From Branchinecta lynchi (taxonomy: Eukaryota; Arthropoda; Branchiopoda; Anostraca; Branchinectidae), in contig JAKZAP010000017.1 in the NCBI GenBank assembly GCA_023053575.1, positions 1,123,501 to 1,187,500 of the forward strand: DNA of 64,000 nt, in the 5' to 3' direction. Every line of letters begins with the position of its first letter. Position 1 is the first letter of the stretch. Positions 51,514 through 63,515 of this stretch are shown here, piece after piece. The notes below the pieces were generated by a model, which did not search any database, was not told the DNA's origin, and worked only from the letters and a program-made list of their open reading frames with translations. The position numbers and the translations under genes are program-made.

Positions 51514-52164
51514 ATCTATCCTTATTCTGGATAGATCCCCTTTATCAAGAATATCAAACAGACCAACCGAGAAAAGCACAGACGGGTCGCAGAAAGAAGC
51601 ATGAAGTTTTGCTATAGCTGTTTTACTTTGGAAGTTCCTTCTTCAGGTCTTTACTGCGATATACTGTTTGTAGAGATAAATTCTAATTTAGATTTACCAT
51701 AATATAAATGCATCTATATATAACAAATTGTGATGTTCTGCATAGCTCCTCTCCTCTACTCGTTTGCATCAGGTAGGGTCCAGAGACTTATTCGACTCGG
51801 CAGGGTTGTATTACAAAGATGCTTATTTGTTCTTGCTTAGACACAGGTTAAGGTTTTTGAGCATGTCTTTCTGTCTTACTCTTAACATTTCTTAGCTCTC
51901 ATACCCTACGTTGTCTCTGAAAAAAATTCTTAGGCTAACCATTAGTCATCCAGCATGCCTAGCCTGTCCCTGGTTTTAGTACTTAGTTTACATCAGAATT
52001 TAACTTATGTTGAAAAAGTTCTGATTACTTAACTACTTCATGTTGTCATTTTCTCACACCTACTCTATTGTAAGAAAATAAAACTGCTGTTGAAATAGAG
52101 TAACTGCAATCAGGAGGGGACTAATATGTAATCGATACACCCTAGCTCAGAGGCCCTTCTTCGC

Positions 52165-52375
52165 AAGGGCACATGTGTTACTAGCTAAAATTTGTTGGGG
52201 GAGGGGGCAAGGTAGTTACCGACTGACTGCTCATTTTTTAATTACCAACGAAAATCGACTGATTTTAAGATAACAGCTGTTTTACAAAAAAAAATACTAC
52301 AAAAATAAACTGTTCTAAACAAAAATTGAGTGTCTCCAAGAAAAAAATCAACTCTTTTTACAAAAAACATTGGCA
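52165..52375 (+). mobile_element. hAT-like MITE family S, diverged left half
   Basis: TGTGTTACTAGCTAAAATTTG, then a G run, GTAGTTACCGACTGACTGCTCATT and repeated AAAATCGACTG blocks match the S left half. Neither end is intact. Confidence 0.6.
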
Positions 52376-52829
52376 TGAAGAATACCATCTGAATTAATCA
52401 TTAGGCGTAGACTGCTGGTTGAAACTCAAATTTCTTCATCTTACTTTGTTGGGGATGGTTGAGCACTCAACTAGATTTGTTGGACTGATGTATTCAAAAA
52501 ATAATTTCCTATTTTCAATTTCTCCTACACACAGGATTTTTTCTTTCTTCTTACTAGGAAATTCAACCGAGAATTCTCCCAAAAGTTTGGTCCCAAATAT
52601 CTTCTCCTGAGAAATTGTGGGTATTTTAAGGGTTCCAGGCCATTATAGTGTTTTAGGTTATTATTTTATTTTAGCATTTAGGCTACCCCGAAACTGCACT
52701 TCAGTAAAGTTACTCCCATCCCACTTTTCAGTAACTTGCCTCGACTGGAGGCAAGAACAAAAACTGTTGATAGAGACTTTACTATTAAAAGGTAAGGTAA
52801 GGTACAATTTTAATGGCAAATATCAATAA

Positions 52830-53760
52830 ACCTGGTCTTTCTCAAAACCTTAAGAAATGCCAGTGGCATAAAAAGGACGCTTCACTAATTCTGATGGATT
52901 TGTAGAAATTATCAATACAATTCTAGCCTAAGGCATTGTAAAGAAAAAAAAACAAAAAAACTATCACACATCAACACTAAAATTTAAGGACAAGACGAGA
53001 ATTTACGAGAACAGACATATGACTAAAGAAAAATGAAAAATAAAAAAGGTTTGCGACATGGGTCTGATCTTCCTCCGAGCACAAACAAAAATGAATCAAT
53101 TAAATCAGACAGAAGAAATATAATTGCTAGATAACATAAATCTTTTTAGAGCTCTTTTAAAAACTTTCCTATCTTTGGACACTAACAGTTTCAGGCAATG
53201 AATTCCATACTTTCACACCTGTATGACGAATAGAAAAGCTAGACCTTATAGAAGGATAACAAATGGTAGAAAGATTGGACCGCCGTATTGAGCGTGTTCC
53301 ACCCTACTTAACGTAGTTACTACGCATGACGTCACGAATTCTGGCTTTTCGCCGTTAAGGCTGGAACGATTTTTCTATTTTCCAGCAGGATTTCACGCCA
53401 GGGGTGAATCCGACCAATCACGTTACAGAGATGCATAGTTACTACGCTTACTACGCTCCCGAGCATGGTAAGCAAATAGTAACTATTAGTTACTATTCCG
53501 ACAAGGTTAGAACGGTCAGCGTAGTAACTTTTCGTGAGGATGGAACGGAAATAGTAACTAATAGTAACTATTGTTAGAAGGGTGGAACACGCTCATTGTG
53601 TTATAGTCATGAATTGACTGTTCAGTTAATTTTTTTTTTTTAAATCAGCAGGTAGTGAATCTTCTAGAAGATAACGGTAAACTAGTAGGGAAACTGTGCT
53701 CAGAACAAATGCCTAATTTTCTAGCCCGATTTTCTATTTCCCATTGTAGCCTGCGTAGTG
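52830..53760 (-). mobile_element. Decayed LINE 3' part, interrupted by a MITE
   Basis: The minus strand reads SFSIRHTGVKVWNSLPETVS near 53200, the usual end of a LINE reverse transcriptase, in a frame with several stops, followed by a long A-rich untranslated part ending near 52830. The MITE at 53290-53594 splits it, with TSD ATT. Confidence 0.65.
53290..53594. mobile_element. 305-bp MITE with 3-bp TSD, copy 2
   Basis: Ends GAGCGTGTTCCACCCT / AGGGTGGAACACGCTC, flanked by ATT. Highly similar to the copy at 32801-33093, except for an added TAGTAACTAA repeat near the right end. Inserted into a LINE. Confidence 0.92.
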
Positions 53761-54463
53761 AGCGCCGCTCATACCCACGCCCTAAATTCTGGTTAGGGTA
53801 TGCCAGACTCATGGGCACCGTGACTCACTAAATAAAAGATTTGTTGGTAAGATACCTGATATGAAAAGTCTATTTTTTGGGTGATGGGTTTTAAAGTATA
53901 AGGGAAGAATGACGATGAAGTAGGGAAAAATCCGCAACAGAAATTAGATATTTAATGAAGTTAACTAAAAAAAAAAAAAAAGAATTTGAAATTAACCCGG
54001 AAATAGTCACTGCGTCAATCTCAAGCTTCTTATCGCGATTCCGCATTTTTATAGCTTGCAAGTGCAGTTTAAGACAAAATTTTTCACTCGGTTAATCACT
54101 AGTGTTTTGGGTAATGCCCCAGGTTAATGAAACCTTAAAGAGTATTTTGCATAGACTGGGCAACACCGAGGTTTAGTGTAGGTTACCCAAAAAGGCAGGC
54201 AAACGGTAGAATGGACAATTGTCTGTAGAAATGGAAATCTGTCACATCTGTTAGTCATGAGTCACTTTCCAAAATACTTTGCTTCAATTACTGAAAGTGC
54301 CTAGCTGATCCGTACTGGATTCTTGATAAGCAAAAATTTGTAGCAGAAGAAAAGAACAAATGGTGTCTGGTGAGTGAACTGGCAGAGGATACCTGTCAAT
54401 AGCAAGCTTCTGTATTTTCAGAAATCTATATTTCTGTATCCGACATCGGACAGTAGCTGGAAG

Positions 54464-54716
54464 CAGGGGCGTCAAGACTGGGGGGAGGGGGCCCCCCCCC
54501 AACGTTGTCGGCGTCGGTAAAAAATAACCGAGCGGATCGCCGCGATTTTCCGCCAAAACAGTTGATTTTTTTCATGAAAACAGTCATTTTTACTGAAATC
54601 AGTCCATTTTCGACAAACAGTCGTTTTTTCTGAATAAACAGTCGTTAGAATCTACCGGCCGGTCGGTAAATTCCTTGTCCCCCCAAAAAAAAACATCTTG
54701 GATAGTGACACCTCTG
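54464..54716. mobile_element. 253-bp hAT-like MITE family S, exact 8-bp TSD
   Basis: Flanked by GCTGGAAG at 54456-54463 and 54717-54724. Ends CAGGGGCGTCAAGACTGG and (complemented right) CAGAGGTGTCACTATCC. Contains repeated AAACAGTCGTTTT/AAACAGTCATTTT blocks and GGCCGGTCGGTAAA near the right. Non-coding. Confidence 0.93.
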
Positions 54717-54724
54717 GCTGGAAG

Positions 54725-57530
54725 TTTTAGCCTATGCCTGATTACTGAGTCGCTGTGAAGTACTACAGTATGAGTAGACTATCTATACGGTACCTGCGGA
54801 TATTTTTATTTATTTCATTTATTTTGGATTACTTTATTTTTTGAAAAGAGCTTCCCCCATATCACAGTGTAAGGGAAAGTCAAGATATTCATACAATGGA
54901 TAAAAACGGAAACGTCTGCTACGATGCTTTGGTAGCGTCGAAAAGGCAGAGAAAGACAAAGAGCAGGCAGTCTCTAATCTCTACTAGGGGACGAAAATTT
55001 TTCCCAGTAGGCCAGACATAATTGTTACCAAAAGTTTTAAGTATCCGGTTAACCAAATGAGATACTTAATGCTAAGCTAGAATCTTTAATTATTTTTTCC
55101 ACAAGTTCACTTCCATTTTGAGCGGATTGAGCCTGCACAGGAAATATAGCTCTAATAAAAGTCAGCCGACTTATCAGTGTCGCACTGTCAAATATAAAAT
55201 TTGTATACCACAGATTGTCGAAAATTCAAATAACCAATAATTCAGGATTGTCGAAACGTATTTTACGTGTAGCTGCAATATTGACAACATTTTGTGCATG
55301 ACAATATTCAACAATTTTGGGTTTGTTACCACGGCAGTTTGAAATTAAGAAAGTAACCATACATTTATTAATTGTTGCCATTATGCGCTACATCCAGGAC
55401 CTGGATTGTCATGTCCAGATTCACTAACTCAGTTCTAGTCAAAGTGAAAATGAAACCATTAAAGCTGAAACCCACCAATTTGCTTCTGGTGATAAGGCAA
55501 AAAGCCGAATGTCGTAACACCTCACGATCCGTATTATCCATGTGAATGTAACAGTGATTGATTCATAATTTCTTTATGATGGACGCCTGCCGTAATTTAC
55601 GGGTCTCATCACGTCTTTCAAACATCATACAGAGAAGAAGAAAGCTGGGAATTACGTTCATGCAACTAGTATTGACTCATACAATTTATAGTCTCCAAAT
55701 ACGGATTCCTTTGATTAATTAACCAATTAGGCGTATCATTAGTATAGTATTATTGGGCAATCATGTTTATTGATATTTGGTTTGAAGCCAAGCTGACTAT
55801 TCATAAAGAAAGAAACAAAAACGACATTTCCGGGTTTTTTCTTAATCAGCCTATCCTTCCTCTAAGATGTTAAGGGGACAATTCGAATAAGTCTTCAGCG
55901 AAGAACAACCGAAGAGCGATGCGGACTGCACACACCATAAACTGACACGCAAATGAAAACCAGAAGAACGATTCGAATTCGAAGACATGCAGATAAAAAT
56001 AAAAAAAAGAATATTTAAAATGTTGCGCTTCGAAATTGCAGTTATCCATCGCCTAACATCTTCGAGGCATCATTAATGATCATGAAAACCCCCGTAAATC
56101 TCTGTTTTTGCTTCTTTCATATTTGTAATATATATTTTATAATCTTAGGAAAGGTAAGAGTGAATAAAATACATTGTATCCAGTTTTTGCTCTTGACCAT
56201 TTTTAAACTTGTCATCTAGACTAGAGAGAAGGTTTTTTTGGCCTGATTGATCCTTTCCCCCTTCTCCCGGTTCGATTTTGGTCTTGCGCATTCCCCTTCT
56301 TCATAAAAGATTGCCTCTTTTCATTTCTGCACAGTTTTCTTTTTGTTTAGTCTGTAAAAAATTAAGCATTTATCATATGTCGGCAAATCCGAATCCAGGG
56401 GGGACCCCCCCCTCCCCCCTCCGAACCATACAAAAATAATCATTTTTATAGGCTTTTCCTTCTGATCTATGTGTTTTTTGGTACTTTTGTCCGACCAGCA
56501 GGCAACCTCCCCCAAAGGCACCCCCCCCCCCCTCGAAATAAATTCCTGGATATGGGCATCTATGTCGGATAAAGTTAAAAAAACAAAACTTAATAATGAA
56601 CTTTTTTGTGTCTTCTTTGTGGTCTTGCCTCTACCGCAACAATTTCACGCATGACAGGATCTCGTGAAAATCGGTACCGACTCGTTCCTAGATTCGTGAT
56701 GTTTTCCTAATCAACAATAATCCGCTATTGCCGGCGGTCATTACACAGATCCTCATTTTTGAGTACAGTGCTCCAATACTAGGACATGCCACAACGTCTG
56801 AGCTCATACCTTGGGGCACCATGGGCTGGAGCAGGGGGCCCGTACAAAGCTGTTTCATTTGAGATTTTCAGTTGGACCCACTATCATGGGGGCAAGCATG
56901 CTCGTTGAGATCTTCATACACTTGGTTTGGTTCATCTTCGAGGTAATACGTTACTGTGAAAGTTTAGTCGTTGCTCTGTAGGAACGTCTTAAGGTGTATT
57001 TTCTAAAATACACTGGAAATTATAAGTTCTTCACAATATCAAAGCTAAAATTAAGGAGACTTCATATGAAACTGTTTGAGCTCCTGCGCGAATTGCACCA
57101 AGTAATGAAATATTTTGAATTAGAAGATCAACCGGCTGTTATAATTGTGTAAACACTGATTCTAATAACACATAAAAACAAAAGCAAGGAGTGGTTGATG
57201 ATAAATAAGGTTCCTTTACGGAATTTCGCGTTTTTCTGGCGCTACGGAGCTATTCGCTGATATTTGTGTCTTGATTTCTTATCAGCTGCATTACACCAAG
57301 TACTAGTTGGTAACTGGATGACGATCCAATGCTAGCGAGTGAACTGTGCGGATGCTATATTTCTGATAGCAACAATAGTGACTATTAAAAATGGTCCAGC
57401 TTTTCAGTTTTCATTAAATTAGTTCACCTCGCAATTGTTCTTGCTCCATCTTGGTTATAATTTTTGTTGAATTCGCCCAAGAGTTTCGGACGAAAGGCAC
57501 CGTAGACAGTCTTGGTTTGCGAAGATGCCA
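54725..57530. other. Unassigned sequence with scattered repeat debris
   Basis: Includes a diverged block of the hammerhead-like family near 55140 (CAGGAAATATAGCTCTAATAAAA) and a family X relative at 55780-56115 (GGTTTGAAGCCAAGCTGAC). C/G-rich runs lie at 56396-56420 and 56520-56532, where ATCCAGG and CCTGGAT bracket about 165 bp and might be another MITE. No host gene is recognised. Confidence 0.45.
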
Positions 57531-57536
57531 TCTGCG

Positions 57537-57990
57537 CTAGTCATTATCATCACGGGATAAACTCGTGATCCGACTAATTAATCCTTGAAGTTGGTTCAGT
57601 GATCTGCTCCAGCTCAGTGTTGACCGATAAAGAGATTTTACATATAGGGATGGGTGATGGGGCTTTCGAAAAAAAATGTCAAAGAGGTCCAAGTGGACAG
57701 CTACAGAATTTCGAGTACTCGTTGTTCTTTTGGAAACAAACAAGAAATGCAGTAGAAACTCCTTGAGCCCAAGCTTACTGGGAAACATATATTAAAACAA
57801 TGGCTAAAAACGGAGAGTCAGCTACGATGTTCGACATCGATATTTCGACCCTTCTTGGCAAGGATCCTTGTCAGGCTGTTGCGGGACTGAAAGACTGATT
57901 GTAAGCTTGTTGTTTTCAGTCTAGCAACAGGCGGACAGGACCCTTCCCAAGAAGGGAAGAAATGCCGTTGTCAAACATCTTAGCTGACAT
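57537..57990 (-). repeat. Inverted relative of the 7.05-7.7 kb repeat
   Basis: The minus frame 57537-57788 starts with LGLKE near its N-terminus, like the plus frame at 7326, and the sequence upstream of it (57790-57880) contains the dispersed block GATATTTCGACCCTTCTTGGCAAGG. A second, inverted and mutated copy follows at 57925-57965, making an imperfect palindrome. The protein-like similarity is to repeat sequence only; no function is claimed. Confidence 0.6.
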
Positions 57991-58000
57991 TCCGAGTTTA

Positions 58001-59006
58001 GTTTTCTTAGGGATCTTAAAACGTAAGTACTGGAATCCCTATGACTTCGGTAAGTTGTCCGTCCGTCTGTCAGCAAGATAGCTCTCGAAGGGAATTATAT
58101 ATTTTGATGAAACTTAGTGTGAGGACTCTTTGGGTCAAGGGACAGGTCGAGTTTATAGATACATTTAGGGGTGGAGGAGGGTGGGTCAAGTTAGGGGTGA
58201 ACAAAATGTTTTTTTAACAGCTAATGAAAGAGGCAAGTTAGGGGTAAAACGACATGCTGAATACGAATATGAAAATCAATTTTCTCTCCGGACAAGTAGT
58301 TCACCCGGAATCCGGCCAAAACCGGAAAGCTTGTTAAAAATAGAAGTTTTATTTGAAGTTGATTAGAAGTTCGATTTGGAGGTAAGAATACATGCTGAAC
58401 ATTCACATGTAAATAATTTTCTCGTCGGACAAGTAGTTCGCCCAGAATCCGGCCAAAACCGGAAAATTTGTTCAAAGTAAAAGTTTTATCTGAACTTGAT
58501 GAAATGTTTGATTCGGGAGTAAGAAGACATGCTGAATCCATATGTGACAATCATTTTTCTACCCGGACATACAGTTCGACCGGAATCCGGCTGAAATAAA
58601 AAAATGTATTAAAAGTAAAAGTTTTTATCTGAAGTTGATTAGAGGCTCGATGTAGTGGTAAGGAGGCATGCTGAATGCATCATTAGCAGGTTCGATAGTG
58701 TATAAAGGTATGGAGATATACTGGATTAATTTTTGAGATTTATTGTTTTGCCGGAAAAGTAGTTTGCCTGGAATCAGGCCGAAATCGGAAATTCAGCAGA
58801 GGTCAGTCAGGAATCTTTATCAGTTTCGTCAAAGTAGATATGATTTACAGGGGTAAACAATCCTGATAAATCTAAATCTGAACTTGGGTTTTCTCAGATG
58901 ATTAGCCATTGGTCTTATTCTGTTTCTAAATCTTAATAGTAAACATGTTCAAGGAGTCTGGCGAAGACTGGATATCTGGGATCTCATCGAAACCGTTGGT
59001 CTTGTT
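58001..59006 (+). mobile_element. GGGATCCC-family element, copy F (diverged ends)
   Basis: The left end reads GGGATCTTAAAACGTAAG and the right end GGGATCTCATCGAAACCGTTGGTCTTGTT, both with substitutions in GGGATCCC. About four tandem units (CACCCGGAATCCGGCC, CGCCCAGAATCCGGCC). Separated by only 55 bp from copy G in the opposite orientation. Confidence 0.83.
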
Positions 59007-59061
59007 TTGTTGAGAATGAAGTATTTCATCGTTAAACAATGGTAGACTGCTCACAATCCAG

Positions 59062-60106
59062 AACAAGACCAAAGGTGTCGATGGAATCCCAAAAACCTAA
59101 GATTTGATCCAGACAATCCGGTCTTGTCTTCGCCAGGCTAATCATCAGAGAAAACCGAGTTCAGATATACTATCTACCTATCTGTGCCTCTATAAGCCAT
59201 ATCTATTTTGACGATATTGACCGAAACTTCCTGCTTTTACTACTGCCAAATTTGCGGTTTCGCCCGAATTCCGAGCGAACTACTAGTCCAGCAAAAAAAG
59301 AAAAAACTCAGAAACGAAGCAGGCGTATCTCCTATCCCTATAAAGAAATCTAATCAACTTTAAATAAAATTTTGACTTAAAAAAAATGCGGGTACAACCG
59401 GATTCCGGACTAATTATATGTCCGGGTAAAAAATGATCATTATATACAGACTCAGCGTCTCTTCTTACCCCTAAATATATCATCTAATCAACTTCAGATA
59501 AAGCTTTTACTTTTAACATATTTTCCGGTTTTGGCCAGATTAGAGGCGAACTAGTTGGCCGGCGAGAAAATGGTTTTCACTATCGGGTTCAGCATGTCTT
59601 CTTACCCATAAATCAAACATTTAATCAACTTCAGATGAAACTGTTACTTTTAACCAACTTTCCGGTTTTGGCCAAAATGAATTTCACCATCATGCTCAGC
59701 ATGTCTTCTTACCTCTAAATCAAACATTTAATCAACTTCAAATGAAACTTTTACTTTTAACAAACTTTCCGGTTTTTGCCGGATTCCGGACGAACTACTT
59801 GTCCGGCGAGAAAACGATTGTCACCATCGTGCTCAGCATGTCTTCTTACCCCATAATCGACTATCACATTAGCTGTTTAAAAATATTTTGTTTGTCCCTT
59901 AAATTGAAACCCCCTCCCCCACCCCCAAATATAGGGCTACAGAGCCCATCTACGAACTCGACCTTACCCTTGACCCAAAACATCCTCATAACAAGTTTCA
60001 TCAAAATATCTCATTCCCTTCGAGAGTTATCGGGCTTACAGACGGACGGACGGACGGACAACTTTTGCGATGTCATAGGTATCCCTCCACTTTGGGATCC
60101 CAAAAA
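59062..60106 (-). mobile_element. GGGATCCC-family element, copy G
   Basis: Starts AACAAGACCAAAGGTGTCGATGG, ends CCACTTTGGGATCCC (the CGTAAG part deleted). The tandem units read TTCCGGTTTTTGCCGG, and a GGAC run lies at about 60041. About 45 bp separate it from copy H. Confidence 0.87.
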
Positions 60107-60150
60107 TAATCACCTTTGGAAATATCAATCATCGTAGAATATCAAATGAT

Positions 60151-62232
60151 TTTTTGGGATCCCAAAACGTAAGTGGAGGGATACCTATGACATCGCTAAA
60201 GTTGTCCGTCTGTCCGTCCGTCTGTAAGCACGATAACTCTCGACGGGAATGAGATATTTTGATGAAACTTGGTGTGAGGATTCGTTGGGTCGTCGGACCA
60301 GGCAAGTTCGTAGATGGGCTTTGTAGCCCTACATTTAGGGGTAGGGGAGGGGGTTCAAATTAAGGGGCAAACAAAATATTTTGAAACAGCTAATGTGATA
60401 GTCGATTACGGGGTAAGAAGACATGCTGAACGCGATGGTGAAAACCATTTTGTCATCGGACAAGTGGTTCGCCCGAAATCCGGCCAAAACCAGAAAGTTT
60501 GTTAAAAGTAAAAGTTTTATTTGAAGTTGATTAGATGTTCGATTTAGGGGTAGGAAGACATGCTGAAGACGATCGTGAAAACTATTTTCTGGACGGACAA
60601 GTATTTCGCCCGGAATCCGGCCCAATCCGGAAAGTTTGTTGAAAGTAAAAGTTTTATTTGAAGTTGATTAGATGTTTGCTTTAGAGGTAGGAAGACATGC
60701 TGAAGACGATGGTGAAAACTATTTTCTCGACGGACAAGTATTTCGACCGGAATCCGGCCCAAACCGGAAAGCTTGTCAAAATTAAAAGTTTTATTTGGAG
60801 TTGATTAGATGTTAGATTTAGGGCAAGAAGACATGCTGAACACTTATGTGAAAACAATTTTCTACCCGGACATGTAGTTCGCCCGGAATACGGCTCATAT
60901 ACGTTCAACGCAAAGAAGACCAAAGTCATTCATATTGGGCATAACAACCCCCACAACCAATACACCATGGATACCCCCCACGGAAGACAAGTAATCGAGA
61001 GCAGCAACTGCGAAAGGGACCTTGGTGTGCTTATCGATGCCGAGCTCAAGTTTCACAAGCACACGCAAAACGTCGTCAGTAGTGCTAATCGAGCACTTGG
61101 AGTCATCAAGCGAACTGTAAGCAGTAGGAGTCCTAAGGTGATCAGCAAGTTATACACGTCGCTCGTCAGGCCGAAGCTGGAAGTTGGAGTCTCACTAGCA
61201 TACCCGCAATACGAGATGGGACAAACGCATTATCGAAGGTGTCCAGCGACGTGCAACGAAAATGGTCAAAGGATTGCAAAGCACCCCATACCCAGAACGA
61301 CTCAAAGCCCTGAACATCCCCACAATGACCTACAGGAGAAATCGTGGTGATATGATAGCTGTGTACAAGAATTTGAGCAGCAACATCCCACCCAACATTT
61401 TCGTGCCAAACACAGGAGGAACCACCAGGGGCCACCCAAAAAGCTGAAGAAGAGGCCTGTACTGAAACGGCATGCACAGAACTTCTTCACAAGTAGGTCG
61501 ATCACGAACGCGCTAGCAGATTCCACTGTTACCTGCCAAACAACAAATAGCTTCAAACAACATTTGGACAAGGAGTGGTCAGGCAAACAGTGGAGATTCA
61601 ACTGGAAACCTGAACAAGACAGCACCCATGAAGGCGTATATTAGGAGAAATCCTATTCGCCTGCAATTGCAAATTTGCAGGTATTTGCAGGTAATTTGCA
61701 GGTAAACCGGAAAAGTGTTGGAAGTTAAAGTTTTTATTTCTGGTTGATTAGATAAGCGATTTAGGGGTAAGAAGAGATGCTGAGTCCCTGTATGACATCA
61801 TATTTTACCCAGATATATAGTTCGACCGGAATCCGGCTGGAATCGGAAAATTTGTTATAAGCTAAATTTTTATTTGAAGTTGATTAAATGTTCGTTACTG
61901 GGGAAAGAAGATACCCTGATTTCGTCTTTGAACTTTCTTTTTTTGCCGGACAAGTAGTTCTGGAGTTCGGCCGAAACCGGGAAATTGGCAGAAGTGTCAG
62001 GAAGTTTTCGTCAAAACAGATATGACTTATAGGGGTAAACACGCAGGCTGAATTCCTATCTGAACTTTGTTTTCTGAGAGTGATTAGCTATTTGGCCTTA
62101 ATCTGTTTCTGAATATTAATTGTAAAAATGTTCAAGGAGTCTGGCGATGACTGGATCTGGCTAAGACAAGACCCAGGTTGTCTGGATCAGATATTGAATT
62201 TTTGGGATCCCATCGAAACCTTTGGTCTTGTT
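60151..62232 (+). mobile_element. GGGATCCC-family element, copy H, split by a LINE
   Basis: TTTTTGGGATCCCAAAACG to CCCATCGAAACCTTTGGTCTTGTT. Tandem units before the break are 137 bp apart (equivalent points at 60625 and 60762). A CR1-like LINE is inserted at 60903-61703, between CGGAATACGGCT and AAACCGGAAAAG, which would otherwise be contiguous in a unit. Confidence 0.88.
60903..61703 (+). mobile_element. CR1-like LINE, 5'-truncated, inserted in copy H
   Basis: Codes for the RT thumb and C-terminus (CERDLGVLIDAELKFHKHTQ, LVRPKLEVG, then after a frameshift RRNRGDMIAVYKNL and a third frame for the end). Similar to the element at 4281-5999 but with disrupted frames near 61200 and 61440. The 3' tail is (TTTGCAGGTA)n at 61672-61703. 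Confidence 0.87.
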
Positions 62233-62234
62233 TA

Positions 62235-63220
62235 ATATTACTTCTTGTATTTCCTGGAAAAAATTTGCTGCTATCTTCTTGTGCTTGGTAGGACATTCAT
62301 CCATCACTACTTTTACCGGTATTATTCACTCGAATGTGTCCGAAGTTTCCTCATTATTCGTGCACGTCTCTGACTGTGTCCTTGCAAACCTTGCGATCCT
62401 TTATTCCTTGCCAAAAAGATATGGACTGCGACTGAATAATCAATTTTGCAAAGTTGCACTTTTTTTTAATTCATTTTGCATATGAGTCTATTTTGCGACG
62501 GCATCACGGCGCCTGGACAGTGTTTAGCACTACTAAAAGCTAAAAACAAGTACACAACTCTTTTTGTTGCCAAAGTAGATATTTATCAATCTTTATTGTA
62601 CCTATTTGTTCGTCTTGCCAGATTTTATTGACTGGAGGCGAGGAATTTGTGCATTCACACAGGGATTGCCTGTGTTTGGGTCTAAGCTTAAAGGGCTGAT
62701 ATAAGACAATCTACTTGCCCATCACTAATTCACGCCACGAGGATTGAAGATCCGATGAAAATGCATTACTTCATTGCTCCTCTTTTCACTAACAGTCGAT
62801 TTTCATAGAATATTTGTTCCTGCCGGATTTGTGATACCTCTGTGCTTATGTTGTATGCTTGACGAAAATGATTTACGGAAAATAAGTGTCACGGAGCCGA
62901 TAACTAGCAATAGAAAAGCCGCCTTTGTATTCAGACCGTTTCGTAGTAGAATTTGCACGTTATAGACATTCTGAACGTCACCACTAGAGCAGATTAGGGA
63001 AAATCAAAAAGTTCCTTAGCAGAATATCAAATAATTCTGTGCAGCCTATTCAGTTAAATATAAGTTGGCTTTTCAGTTAAACTTCAAAGGAGTGGATTGG
63101 TTTGGCGTAAAACAACGTAGACTAGGGGAGAAAGTATCACCAGTTGACAAGGATGATTATTGTAAAAGCTATTGTACCCTTTTTGTCTGAAAAATTGTGG
63201 CATCTTCAGGTAATAGAAAA
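62235..63220. other. Unassigned sequence
   Basis: An open frame of 87 codons at 62222-62485 and one of 63 codons at 62774-62965 are hydrophobic or Cys-rich in part but lack recognisable motifs. Neither is supported as an exon. Confidence 0.35.
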
Positions 63221-63223
63221 ATG

Positions 63224-63515
63224 AATCATCATTTACGACAACGAGTCCGTCAATTCCGCTCAGTAATGAATTATTCAATGTCTGGTATAGTGGACCATAG
63301 CTTGGCGGATAAACACTTTTGTTCCTGAAACTTTGACTGTTAGGCACAATTGCGATCTGTACGTCGCAGAATCATCATTTACGACAACGAGTCCGTCAAT
63401 TCCGCTCAGTAATGAATTATTCAATGTCTGGTATAGTGGACGATATCTTGGCGGATAAACCTTTTGTTCCTGAAACTTTGACTGTTAGGCACAATTGAAA
63501 TAAAAATATTAAAGC
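63224..63515. repeat. 146-bp tandem duplication
   Basis: Unit 1 starts AATCATCATTTACGACAACG at 63224 and unit 2 at 63370. The two differ at a few bases, including one missing base (AAAAGTG versus AAAAGG). On the minus strand, unit 1 lies in an 87-codon frame (63084-63347: YPPSYGPLYQTLNNSLLSG, then GLVVVNDDSFFYYL) that looks coding-like, while the shift in unit 2 breaks it. Product unknown. Confidence 0.75.

Noticed and set aside
62774..62965. A hydrophobic open frame with an upstream AG considered as the last CDIPT exon
   Set aside because: Its sequence does not match the PI synthase C-terminus. The true last exon was found at 36122-36279, with correct phase and stop.
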